A DNA stretch of 64,000 nucleotides, taken from positions 1 through 64,000 of the forward strand of contig FTLJ01000089.1 in NCBI GenBank assembly GCA_900155495.1, in the 5' to 3' direction. The notes under the pieces are model-generated. The model was not told the origin of the DNA. It searched no databases and saw only the letters and a program-made list of their open reading frames with translations. The position numbers and the translations under genes were made by a program. This document shows positions 50,251-60,500 of the stretch, one piece after another. Positions within the stretch are counted from its first letter, which is position 1; the number at the start of each line of letters is the position of its first letter. The stretch is from Porogramme epimiltina (lineage: Eukaryota > Basidiomycota > Agaricomycetes > Polyporales > Polyporaceae).

Positions 50251-51784
50251 TCAGTGAGACTGCAAGCTGGTAGAGAGGCGATCGATGGGCGATTGGTTGA
50301 CTGTCACAATAACGATGATAGCCATAGGATATATCGCCTAGCACACGTGCAAGAATGGGTGTGAATCAGTAAAGCTGAGAAAAACCCGAAGGACAGCTAT
50401 GGATTTCCTGCTGCAGCCATGTTTAGAAATGAGAAACTTACAATGACAGGAACTAGGCCGCCGAACACAAAGTGATTCATGAAGACTACGTAGTTATGCT
50501 CGGTAGTGGTCCATGCATTCCAAGAATTTAGAGTGATTCCTACGTATGACACAACGAGTGTCTATCGAGCATTGAGACGTTATTGCAACCAGCGGACAGA
50601 GAATGCGGATTCAAACTAACGCACCCACAGTAGGCAGTATCCTACCCCAGACTCGACGAGGAACATCAGCACACTCATTGCACGCGACCGAATCGTCTTT
50701 CCGCCTACTTGATATTTTTTCATAGTGCACCTGTGTGTCCTGATGCAAAACTTTATCCGGTATTCACTCTAGCAAGTGAAAAAAATAGCACACCATGTCT
50801 TATACCCGATGAGAGCCGTAGCGATCACATTTGTGGCTAGAGACAAAGCAGCACAAGCCATTCCGATCGGATCATAAGCTATGGCCTCAGGTCGAACGAG
50901 AGCAACAGCGTTGTCGACGCTATAGGACGGGATAGCCGAATAACCTTGTGGGAAGTTCTGGTATGTGGTAACCATCCCCAAAACTATGGGTCGACGATTA
51001 GTCACTCACAACAAATAACTTTAGCATTGAGTACCTACCCCCTGTTGTGACGATGAGAATGATCCCTATGCCCCAGACAAGTCTATTTCTTGGCCAGATC
51101 GCCAGCGCACGCCACCAAACGATCATGTCGCTGATCAGCATCTGGGAGGCAAAGTGGAAACTATCAGCTACGCATACACGGAGAACGAAAACGCATACAC
51201 GGAGAATGAAACTCCTCCCCGATAGACGTACATTCACTGTAAGGGCTGCTGTCATAACACCCTCTTGAGTGGCTGTTATGTTGCTCAGCCAAGAGAGGTC
51301 ATCGTGGAGTGACTCTGGACTGTCGGATGCGAGTATAGCTGAAGCTGCATCCAAAGTCGTCTTGTGCTGCACCCAATACAGGGATAGAGTGTACCCGAAG
51401 TATACGCATGTCGAAATGTATAAGACCACTGTAGCAGTTAGCAGGATTCGAACGGAAGGTTGGGCCACTCCTTTGCGACTTTATCCAATCATATTTTATA
51501 ATAATTAAAGAAGGATGCGATCTCAGGGCTTACAAGAGGAGGAGTGCTGATATCGCTGCCAGTGCAGAGACCACCCCTGCGTCAGAGAGTATTCTGTTAG
51601 GTATATATCCAAGCCTTCAACGATGAAAAAAGCATGACGCACCAAATAAACATGCAGATACCATGAAATCAACGATGGTTCCCAATGAGAGGCCTGACAA
51701 GTGCAAGACATTCCATGCGTCCCAGTTGATCGGGGGGCCCTCGACGTTGGAACAGCCATCAACATCGTTACATAATCTCGACAT
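50251..51784 (-). CDS. Seven-transmembrane protein, array copy E
   Basis: Eight minus-strand exons: 51784-51643, 51576-51534, 51478-51232, 51141-51039, 50983-50794, 50739-50625, 50561-50442 and 50337-50251, giving 348 residues. The N-terminus is the longest of the array (MSRLCNDVDGCSNVEGPPIN), with two cysteines. Motifs IVWWRALAIWP, ATNVIATALIGYK and LVESGVGYCLLW are kept; the C-terminus ends TSLQSH. The loop after helix 2 holds SPESLHDDLSWLSNIT with a sequon. It follows block D directly, without nucleoporin or GH28 relics between. Confidence 0.8.
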
Positions 51785-52291
51785 GGGTTAGGTCCGAAGC
51801 TATCGGGATGTCCTTTGGGGGAGGATTGGGGGTAACTATGTGATTCACTCGATACAGGGGTGGTCCCTTTTATCTCCTGGGGTAAGAGAACACGTGAGGT
51901 TATATGCTCGCATCATAGAATTCGATGGAGCCAGCCTTCCCTGAGAACTTCCCTACGAGACACAAGGTGTGGGATATAGGAAAGGGGATAGTTTTAACAA
52001 AAGGGTTGTGAATATCAATCACCTCATTGACACTTTACAGCATTCCTGGCTCTGACCGGCCCCTCAGAGCCCCCGGTAGTGAAGGAATGCCGTGGACTCA
52101 TGCTGCCCATCAGCGATGTAGATGAAGCGAAGCCATGGCTATACGTCTGAGTCGGTGTAGAAAGCACCTTTAAAATGGTCCACATGGTGCACGTACACTC
52201 ACCTTGTCGGAATATTGATTTTCCCGGTGACTCTCTCGCGAGAACGCCACTATCTGATAGCGTATTGCACTGGTGTATAGAGTATCATAGC

Positions 52292-53482
52292 TAGGCCATA
52301 ACGCGGGTCGGGTAAACCCGCAGCGGGTGCGGGTAAGGGTGCCTAGTGAGAGACCCGCGGTATACCCGTACCCGTACGTGCGGGTAGTGGGGCGACACGC
52401 GGGTACCGGCAGCACTTACTCAACGTTCCAGGGCAGCTCGATGGCAGGAGTCGTCGAATCTGTGCGCACGCGAGCTCCATCGTCTCCAAGAGCATCCGCG
52501 CGACATCCTACCCCGCCCGCTACTTCTCCGTCGCCCTCCTCTCCCAGTCTCCAACCCAGCCCCACAAATACCTCGACCACCTTGCTCGCACGCCCGCCGC
52601 CTCCCCAATCACAGCCCGCCCGTGCATCCTGCACCTCTACATCCCCTCTGTCATGCACCATCGTCCACTCCCGTGCTCAGACCGGGACCCGGCTGCAAGG
52701 GCGAGAGAAAGAACTAGAACACGCGTACTACGGGCACTTCGCGGCTCGGAGCTCGGACTCACACAAATGCAGGGGCACCTCACGCTCACCGCGCCAGACC
52801 TCCGCACACTCACCGCGCTCGCGCACGGGCACCACGGCAAGTGCAGGCGCATGCCCGAGCTCACGTTTCCGCCGCACGTCGCGTGCGCACCCCCGTCTTG
52901 CCGTGCCTCCGCGAGCCCACTGTCGCTGGGCATGTGCTCGCATCCGAACCCGGGGAGCTCGGGGGAAGTTGGGGGCGCTGGTAAGATGAGGGCGATGGTT
53001 GCGGCGGCGGTTGCGGCGGCTGCGGCGGCTGCGGCGGCGGCTGCGGGGATGCTGTTCCCGGCGCCGGCGCGCGTGCACTTGAAGTTTGTACTGGTGTTGA
53101 CGGTGCCGGGGCAGAACTTGGAGCTGTAGGGGTGGGCCGTGCGCAAGCCTGGATCCATGCACCTCGTGTCCATGACACCATCGCAGCTGCCTGCCACTCC
53201 CTCAACAGCGTCATCTTAATCCGCCGCAACACAATGACAAGCGCAAAGGGTACGAGGAGCATATGTTTGAGCAGCTCGTGAATGGGCCCCCGATGGTCAT
53301 GCGAACCGTGTATGACACTCTACCAACTTAACCTGTGGGTACTATTCACGGGTGCACCCGTAGCACGCACATTATCACCCGTACCCGTAGAGATCCGTAC
53401 CCTTGAACGCGGGTAGAAAACCCGTGCGGGACAGGTAAGGGTAGACCTAAATCTACCCGTACCCGACCCATGTTATGCCCTA
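52292..53482. mobile_element. hAT-like DNA transposon 2 with internal ORF
   Basis: The element is 1191 bp with 23-bp terminal inverted repeats of the same family as element 1 (TAGGCCATAACGCGGGTCGG on the left, TAGGGCATAACATGGGTCGG on the right in reverse), and dense ACCCGTACCCG subterminal repeats. The 8-base flanks (ATCATAGC and AGATTCGT) do not match, so the target duplication has decayed or the element was rearranged. The interior is GC-rich and carries an open frame, not a recognisable transposase. Confidence 0.78.
52440..53129 (+). CDS. Intronless ORF carried by hAT-like element 2
   Basis: A frame open for about 229 codons with no certain start; it reads SKSIRATSYPARYFSVALLS early on and ends FVLVLTVPGQNLEL. 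A polyalanine tract (GCG/GCT repeats, about 53000-53045) lies near the C-terminus. The first part resembles, with frameshifts, sequence inside element 1 (AACGTTCCAGG versus AATGTGCCAGG), so it belongs to the element family and was not captured separately here. Function unknown; it may be a decayed gene. Confidence 0.35.
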   Translation, partial: DGRSRRICAHASSIVSKSIRATSYPARYFSVALLSQSPTQPHKYLDHLARTPAASPITARPCILHLYIPSVMHHRPLPCSDRDPAARARERTRTRVLRALRGSELGLTQMQGHLTLTAPDLRTLTALAHGHHGKCRRMPELTFPPHVACAPPSCRASASPLSLGMCSHPNPGSSGEVGGAGKMRAMVAAAVAAAAAAAAAAAGMLFPAPARVHLKFVLVLTVPGQNLEL

Positions 53483-53739
53483 AGATTCGTAGCTTGCTGA
53501 ATGTACCCTACCCGTTTGCACCTGCCAAACGCGCCTCCCCGTTGTGCTATCTGCTCGACCTCGCCCTGCTCGTTCCAACACACCTAGTCTCCTGTGGAAG
53601 CACCTACAGTCCACTGACCGTGAGATATTCCATGCTCAGACTGACGGTGAGTCGAGAGCCCCTTAGGGCCTTTAGTACGTACTGCTAACAGTTTGCAGGC
53701 GTAGGCTAATCTCACAAGAAGGTGTCCAAGCTCTGATTA

Positions 53740-54010
53740 TTAGACAATCGAGTTAGCCGCAGCCGAGTTTAGATATTACTTTGGCCTGACTGTTATTGGC
53801 TTCACGCTAGATTAACTTCAGAATCAATACTTCATCCCTATAACAATCAAGCTCAGCACTCGGCTACTGACACTGCCTCACCTTTCGACGGACTCTATCC
53901 TTCCTCAAAAGGCGCATGATTTTACGGCACGCCAATTCGCCTCCAAAGAGCGCTTCTATCCATGCGTACGTATACGGGCCCGGGGGTCCTATGCATATTG
54001 GTAGCCGTTC
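53740..54010 (+). pseudogene. Truncated HNH relic, block E
   Basis: Contains TTATTGGCTTCACGCTAGAT, matching TTATTGGCTTCACCCCAGAC in block B (about 33830). Only the left part of the block B relic is present; the nucleoporin tail is missing. Confidence 0.4.
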
Positions 54011-54046
54011 TAACTCAAAAGAGGAGGTGTCCAGCGCTTACAGATA

Positions 54047-54055
54047 GATAAGATA
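54047..54055 (+). repeat. GATAAGATAA repeat upstream of the intact nucleoporin gene
   Basis: Preceded by CAGCGCTTACAGATA and followed by CGGCCGTAGCGGCGGAGAT; the right edge of the array. Confidence 0.7.
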
Positions 54056-54559
54056 ACGGCCGTAGCGGCGGAGATAGAATGCTGTGTTGGGGAGATAGTC
54101 AGCGCTCAGAGCGACCTTGGTGACTCTCGATGCAACCCCCAACGAGGTGATTGAGCTCAACGCCCTTCATTGGTCCATATAGAAGGTTTTAGAGGCCGTA
54201 GAGCACCACCGAGCGTAAATTCTTCAAGTGAAGGCGTCACTGAGACAAGCACTCTCCCCAGTTGTGTCTAGACTATATAGTCTGCGCGAGACATGAACGA
54301 GACGAATTCATGTGAACCACACTGGAGAACACCAAACCAAAACTGAGAGTGACACCATTACGTTTCGGACAGGCCTGCCTCCAAGTACGAGGTGCTCAAA
54401 AGTCGACGCTCACGCAGACGCCGAGGAGCACTCCGCCACCGACGCGTCGTGGAAGCGCCCGAACACTTGCCTTGTCTTTTGTCGCGTGGGCGGCCTCGCG
54501 GTCCGCTCCTCTCCCCTTCCTCCCTGCCCGTCCTCCGTCGTACCCTCTCCGCCACAACC

Positions 54560-57500
54560 ATGACAGACTCCCTTTATGCGGCGTGCGCGCAAGTACTCTC
54601 GGTCTGCCAAGCCACCAAAGAAGATCTCGACACCCTCCTCCACCCCGAGACCGGCTTCGCGCCGAGGTTGCGGGATATATGCTTTCAGGAGTGCGTCTCG
54701 CCGCACCCCGTCCTGTTCGCGCGCTCATCCTCCTCAGGCTTGAAGAACTACAAAAGCACCGGCCGGACGGCGTCCACCGGTACGAGCTCGAGGCTCTCAA
54801 GATGGAGAGCGACACCTGGGGACTTCTCCAGGCTCTCATGTCGTGAGTTCCTCCCACTGCCCCCCTTCCCAGCCACCAACCGCCTCCTTAGACTACGAAA
54901 AACGACGCCCCCGCAGTATCCCAACCCGCGCGAGCTGCTCCAAGACAACCCTTACACGCCCCCCGCCACCCTCGTCCAATCCATCATGCACGCTTCGCCC
55001 GTCCTCTCCACCCTCGTAGTCGTGCGGGAATGGCTGCACGAATCTGCGCCCGACCCGACTGCGCCTGGCGCGACGAATGGGTACTGGCGCTTTACGCGGA
55101 ATGCGGTCCTCCAAGGCAAGCGTACCGGGAAGGCTGGCGGGGTTGTGGAGGAGATGGATCCGGACGCGCCGGAGAGGTCGGCGGGGCAGGAGGGTGGTGG
55201 GCTGGTGCCTGATGACGCGGTGAGCTCTCTTTCTCTTCAGTGGGTGGACTTTTCCCTCGGCCGGCTGCAAGTATGGAGAATGGAGGGCGGAATATGGCTG
55301 GGCGAAGGGCCGCTGCGGGGGAGGAGAGACGGGTGCCGGCTCTCACTGCTGGGTATGACGCTGACGATGGGTCTACCATAGGCGTACGACAAGGCGGTAA
55401 CGCAGGCACTGTATGCGCACGTACGAGCAGGACAGCTCGGAGCGGCCGTCGACCTCTGCCGGGAAGTGAACCAACCATGGCGGGCGGCGAGCATACGCGG
55501 CTCGCTGCTGTTCCAGTGGCGCGCGATAGGTGAGTGCCTGATGGGCATTGAGAAGGTGCGTTGTCCTGATCTTCCACGCTTTCTGCAGCGAATGAACCTC
55601 GGGAAGACGATGTTATGGACGACGGCGCAGAAGACTCTCCTCAGTGGAGCGGGAATGTCCGCAGGAAGATGTGGAAGTCCGTCTGTCAGCGCGGTGCGCT
55701 CAACGTACGTTCCGTCGTTGTCTCCCCCTTACCTCACAGGCCTCACTCATCCCCCGGGACGCCTTCAGACCACGCTACCCCCTACTGAACGCGCACTATA
55801 TGCCGCCCTCGCACCGACCGCATCGACATCCGTCGTGCTCAAGTCTGCCTCCCGGACGTGGGAGGACCACCTCTGGGCGCTCGTGAGCGTTGCGTGCGAG
55901 GAGCGGCTAAGTCGGGGGCTGGCGAGCATCGCGCGTGAGTGCTTCTGGGAGGGCGGGCTCGGTGCGTTGGAGAGCGGGAACGCGGACGAGGAGGGCGGAG
56001 AGGGGTCTGTGGGTGTGGAGGACGAGGAAGCGTGGGAGGACGAGGTCATACAGACGCTGCAGGAGCTCGCGGGCGCGCAGGTTGCGGAGGGGTGAGTGCT
56101 AGCTCGTATTTTCAGTGCGCGGGGTGCTGATAGGGAGGATAGTGCGCCGGCGGACCACCCGTACCACGTCTCGCAGCTGCATATCATTCTAAATCAGACA
56201 GACTCTCTGCTGGAGTCGTTCGCAAGCGGGCTCCAAGAGGGCTTGTATGTCTCCGCCCCGGAGTGAGTGTCCCCGTCCGGAGATTGTGGTTTTATGCTGA
56301 CGCGGAGCAGGTACCCGACGATGACGCGCTTTTTCGCCCACCTGTGTCTGTTCTTCCAGATGATCGACATTCCTGTGTCTCCCTTTGCGACCCAGATCAT
56401 CCTCGAAGCATACCTCCAGGTTCTCGAGGTGCGCCTACCTATAGCACACCTCTTTCCAACACTTAGCTTTACCCTCATTGCAGAACGCAGGACAGCGCGA
56501 GCTGATCGCCATGTACGCGGGTGCGCTGGGCGACAACGCAGTGGAGCGCTACGCGATGTTCCTGACGTCCCTCGAGCTCGCGGGCGACGCGAAAGAGCGC
56601 CGGCTTGCGCTTGCGCGCGCGCACGAGCACGGGCTGGACGTTGAGCGCGTCGCGGTCGTCACTGCTGAGCGCACGATCGAGAAGACCTTCGGGGTGCGTC
56701 CCCCTCCCTCCTTTCGTTCTCTACGAAGCGATGTTAAATGACGTCCGGGCAGATCCTCCCACCTGCGAAGGGCACACTGCCTGTGCTTTTGTCGGTAGAG
56801 CCACCCCCAACGGACGCGGAGTGGCTGCTCGTGCGCTCGATCGAGTGGACGACGTTCTTCGAGGCGACGTACGACACCGCGCTCGAGCAGGCGAACGTCA
56901 TCCTCCGCTACTTCCTCGGTGCGTCCGTCGCCTCCCCCTCGCCACTTCTCATTCGCTGACACTATATATGCGTATGATACAGGCCGCGGGCGCGTACACG
57001 TCGCGAAGGGCGTGCTGGAGATGCTGCCCCCGGAGCTCGGCGCGCTGCAGGACCCGGTGGAGGAGGCGACGGAGCTCCTGCACTACCGCCTGTTCTTCGC
57101 CGTGTGGGACGCGCTCGCGCGCGCGCAGGAGTGCGCGGCGCTCGAGCAGCCGCAGATGAACAAGGAGTCGCGCGCGTCGTGGCTCGCCGACTACAGGGTC
57201 TGTCGCTCTCCGTCTTTCTCTCTGTCTTCCGTCTGATGCTGATGCACGAGGATACTTTGCACAGACGCTCATCGAGCAGGCGCGCGAGCAGGTCTTGAAG
57301 CTGCTCACGACGGACTGGCTCGTGCTCGACCTGCCACGTGGCGGGGAGCGCAGGCGGCGGGACCTCGCGCGCATCCGCCAGATCTACGTCCCCGAGCTCG
57401 TTCTGCGCCTCCATTTTCTGCTCGTGGGCTCGCGCAACCGCATACCCGAGTGCGTGTCCTTCCTTCCTTCTTCTCCCCTTGCTTTGTTCCTGCCCCCTTG

Positions 57501-57717
57501 TTCCGGAACGTCGAGCTGATGTTGTTGGGCATGCAGGAACGTGAAGCACGCACTGGCGCTCGTCAACGTCGTGGCGGACTCGAGGTATAGGGTGTACGAC
57601 GACTTCTCGGCGCAGCCTGGGCGCCGGCTGGGCGACTACTTGGGCGCGGTGCGGCAGGCGGTCCTCGCGGGCTTGGAGGGCGGCGGGTCGGACCCGTTCC
57701 GGATCCTTGTTGCGTGA
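54560..57717 (+). CDS. NUP84: Nuclear pore protein Nup84/Nup107
   Basis: Thirteen exons: 54560-54690, 54738-54842, 54892-55219, 55382-55529, 55589-55704, 55769-56091, 56134-56262, 56311-56428, 56484-56693, 56753-56918, 56983-57197, 57265-57449 and 57537-57717, giving 784 residues, near the usual fungal length. Nup84 is an alpha-helical scaffold of the Y-shaped complex on both faces of the nuclear pore. Family features are YAHVRAGQLGAAVDLCREVN followed by QPWRAASIRG, FQMIDIPVS, and NAGQRELIAMYAGALGDNAV. The last exon (ALALVNVVADSRY) is typical of the C-terminus. This is the only full copy; 5' halves are duplicated in the array and 3' tails are found inverted. The exon 1 donor was chosen to keep the LEELQKHRPDG helix. 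Confidence 0.88.
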
Positions 57718-58049
57718 GAGTCGTTATGCGCGCGGAAGTGGGGTGCGGGGTGCTGTTAGATAGTGTGAGTAAGTTTAGCGTCGCTGTGCGGAAGAGGATA
57801 GGGTGCTCAGTTTTGGACAGTAGCATGTAGTTTTCAGGTATCATACCGTTTATTTGCTTCTGACTGAAGCGTGGGTTCCGCAGAAGGGTTCAGGGAGCCT
57901 TGACATGAGGGCCAGAGCCTTGTGCTCATATTGGTGCTATTGGACGACTCAAAACTGCACAATGTGCTGTAACAGCGCTATAGGATCCCTATTCTTGTCC
58001 GCGAGCAAACGACGTCCGCAGCAGAGACTAAACAATGCGCATGTCTAGA

Positions 58050-60417
58050 CTACAAGCCCCTCGGCGGCGAGTCCGACGCGAACATCGCGGCGACAGACGC
58101 CGCCAACTCGGCCGCTTCCCATGCGCCCCCGCGCACTACCTTGTCCATGAAGTCCACCCCAACAGGGGCTACACTGATGCCTGCCGCCCCTCCAGCTCCG
58201 CCGCACTCCTCACCTAAGAGTTCCAAAAGCCCGGCCGCGCCGCTCAGGTGTAAAACGTGTCCGATCGCGGCATGCAAGCGGAGTAGGTCCTTGCGTGGTA
58301 GTGCGATACCAGTCTCGCTGTGGTCGACGAAGCTGACGTGCGTATGGCCTTCGGGTTGCCCTATGAGCGCGTTATTGGGAAAGCTGGGCATAAGACAGAT
58401 CTTGTATCTGTTGTCGATCTATCCACATGAGGTGGGTATGAGCACTGGATTTGATCAAGGGAGAGATAACGTACCTCCGTGGGTTGCAAGCACCACTCAA
58501 AGATGTCAAAACCTTCACGTGAATAGGAATTCACGTATATGCCGTTCTCGGGCATGTCTATGGCATGTACGATCTCGTCTAGAGACCCTTCTAGTTGGCA
58601 ATAGTGTCTCAGGATGTCATACGTGGCGCGTCTGGACGCCGTCTGTACCATGTCAACAAAGCAAACCTGCACCCGGATGAAACTGACGCACCTTAGCTTC
58701 ATTGACATCATCTTCCCAAACAACAGCTACACGTTTGAAGATGTGCGCTGTGTTCATATGGGCTTTTTTGCGCACTTCGCCACCAGCGTTGAGTTTGTCT
58801 ACGTATCCCTTTGGAGCGCTTCGGTCTAATGCTCCGGTGAAGCAGCAAGTGTACCCATCGCGTCGGGCGACCTGAGAGTCGGAGATGTGAGCACTAAGCG
58901 ACGTGTAAGGCGAAGAAAACCTCACCGACGATCTGAAATCGCAACGTCGCGGCGTCAGGTCACTAGATGAGTGTTCTGAGGTTGTATCCTGTACTGTGGG
59001 GGTCTTTGCGTCTAATATGTCTTCGTATTCTTGGAGTTTACGCAATATAGATGTTTTTACAACTTGACGAGAAAGGCGAGCGTCAGCGACTGTGTGTGGC
59101 TCGTATTGTGGGTAATAAATAGATATCCACTGGAAACAGGAGGTTGGAGCAGAATCAACAAGCTGGCATGTCGGTGTTGCGGTCCTCCCTTACATATATC
59201 ACAATACAAGTATATGGTGGAAGTTCCAAGAAGTGAGGAAACTCACAAGCAGGGAAGTCGACCAAATCACAAGTCAGAAAACTCGCAAGTGGAAAAAACT
59301 CGCAAGTTGGAAAAGTTGCAAGTGGAAAAGTCGCAAGCTGACTAGTCGCACGTTCCGAAAGAAGAATAATGTGAGGGCGCCGTTCTGGGGGCGTCCAGGC
59401 TCACGCCTAAGGGCTCCACTAGTCTCAATCAAAGTTCTCGGGAGGACAGCTTACTCGCGGGCGATAGACTAGTACTCAAACTAAGAGCTCCCCTCGTTCT
59501 CTAGTACCACCACTATCCATTCATTTTAGAGACACTCTAGGATAGTCGCTTTTGACACCAGTGATAATCCGCAAGTTTCCTGACTTCCGCATTCCCCCGA
59601 CTTGTACAAGTTTCTCCACTTGCAAGTTTTCGCACCTGCGAGTTTTTGTGCTTGCAAGATTGGATACCTCCAAGTTTTCTTACTTGTGATCATGAGTATC
59701 CCACTTGCGAGTTTTGTGCCTGCGGGCTTTCGTGCATGCGAGTTTTTTACCTGTGAGTTTTTGTACCTACGAGATTTCTTCCCGAGGCCCAGGAGCCGAC
59801 CCAAACATGGGAGTTTCGACGCCTTCTGAGGCAGCTTGCGACTTTTTATTTTTTACCCTAAATACGTGCCATAACTGTGGACTGGAGGAGGACGCTCGGA
59901 ACTCACAAGGCCAAAGCATATAAGCCACCCAGGTCGTTGCCAGCTGCTCAAGGGCGTTGGCGAGTGCGTTCCGTCTAGCGTTCTTGTCTTCGAATAACGC
60001 ATCAGCTTTGAGTGCGGAGGCATAAGTAACTGCAGAGACGTATCGCTGCGCGGCAGAAGGGAGCCCACAGGACTCGGCGGAGGTGTACATGGCCTCGAAC
60101 ATCTTACGAGTTGTGTAGTTGTCCTTGAGCTCAAATCTCCTAGCGATGACCGCCAGATCTTCGAGACGCGAGACCCAGGTGGGTTTATTCCGGAGCCTAT
60201 AGTCATTGCTGTCAAGAATCTTCAGCGCCTTGTTGGCTTCGGCACGGAGATAGGGGTCCGAGAAGCGCTCCGTGTCTTTGATGATCTCCAAGAATTCATC
60301 CTCGTCGTACGGGAGTTGGGTGGCGGTGTCAAAGCCAGATATTTCTTCAGAGGAAATGCTAGAGTCCACCGCAATGCCTACCCCCGTGTCGACGCTGGAG
60401 GGGTGACTGCAAGACAT
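58050..60417 (-). CDS. HNH endonuclease domain protein
   Basis: Five minus-strand exons: 60417-59907, 59089-58926, 58871-58692, 58642-58475 and 58418-58050, giving 463 residues with continuous phases. The N-terminal half is helical, without known domain. Around residues 225-275 lies an HNH_2-type motif: RRDGYTCCFTGALD, then AHMNTAHIFKR, with the first Cys as possible zinc ligand. The C-terminal part (LLRLHAAIGHVLHLSGAAG) is typical of the large Agaricomycete family of HNH proteins, whose function is unknown. Intron 1 is 817 bp and holds a foldback element. It converges with the nucleoporin gene, and the stops are 333 bp apart. The promoter carries the GATA repeat. An earlier in-frame ATG at 60483 would add 22 residues. 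Confidence 0.75.
59226..59785. mobile_element. Foldback element with inverted minisatellite arms
   Basis: The left arm (59226-59350) is an imperfect tandem repeat of a unit like AAAACTCGCAAGTGG. The right arm (59567-59785) is the same repeat in the opposite orientation (CACTTGCGAGTTTT). About 215 bases of unrelated sequence lie between. Arms of this kind form a large hairpin and are typical of foldback or Helitron-independent MITE-like insertions. It lies wholly within intron 1 of the HNH gene. No target duplication was identified by eye. Confidence 0.65.
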
Positions 60418-60490
60418 GGTGGGCGAAGGAAACAATTCAGACGCCCGAAGATGGGCTTGACGGCATTCAAACTCCGACGCCACGAGCCCA

Positions 60491-60500
60491 TTATCTTATC
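60491..60500 (-). promoter_or_regulatory. GATAAGATAA motif in the HNH gene promoter
   Basis: On the minus strand the double GATA site lies about 75 bases upstream of the start codon, followed by GTCGGAGTTTGAATGCCG. It matches the sequence next to the block-edge motifs, so those probably began as copies of this promoter. A GATA-type regulator is a reasonable guess. Confidence 0.55.

Noticed and set aside
52637..53262. Minus-strand polyalanine frames in hAT element 2
   Set aside because: Antisense of the GCG/GCT repeat; the plus-strand frame is longer and ends in plausible sequence.
54392..55381. 329-codon unspliced frame across the nucleoporin start
   Set aside because: It reads through introns; the spliced model recovers helices typical of the family and agrees with the duplicated copies.
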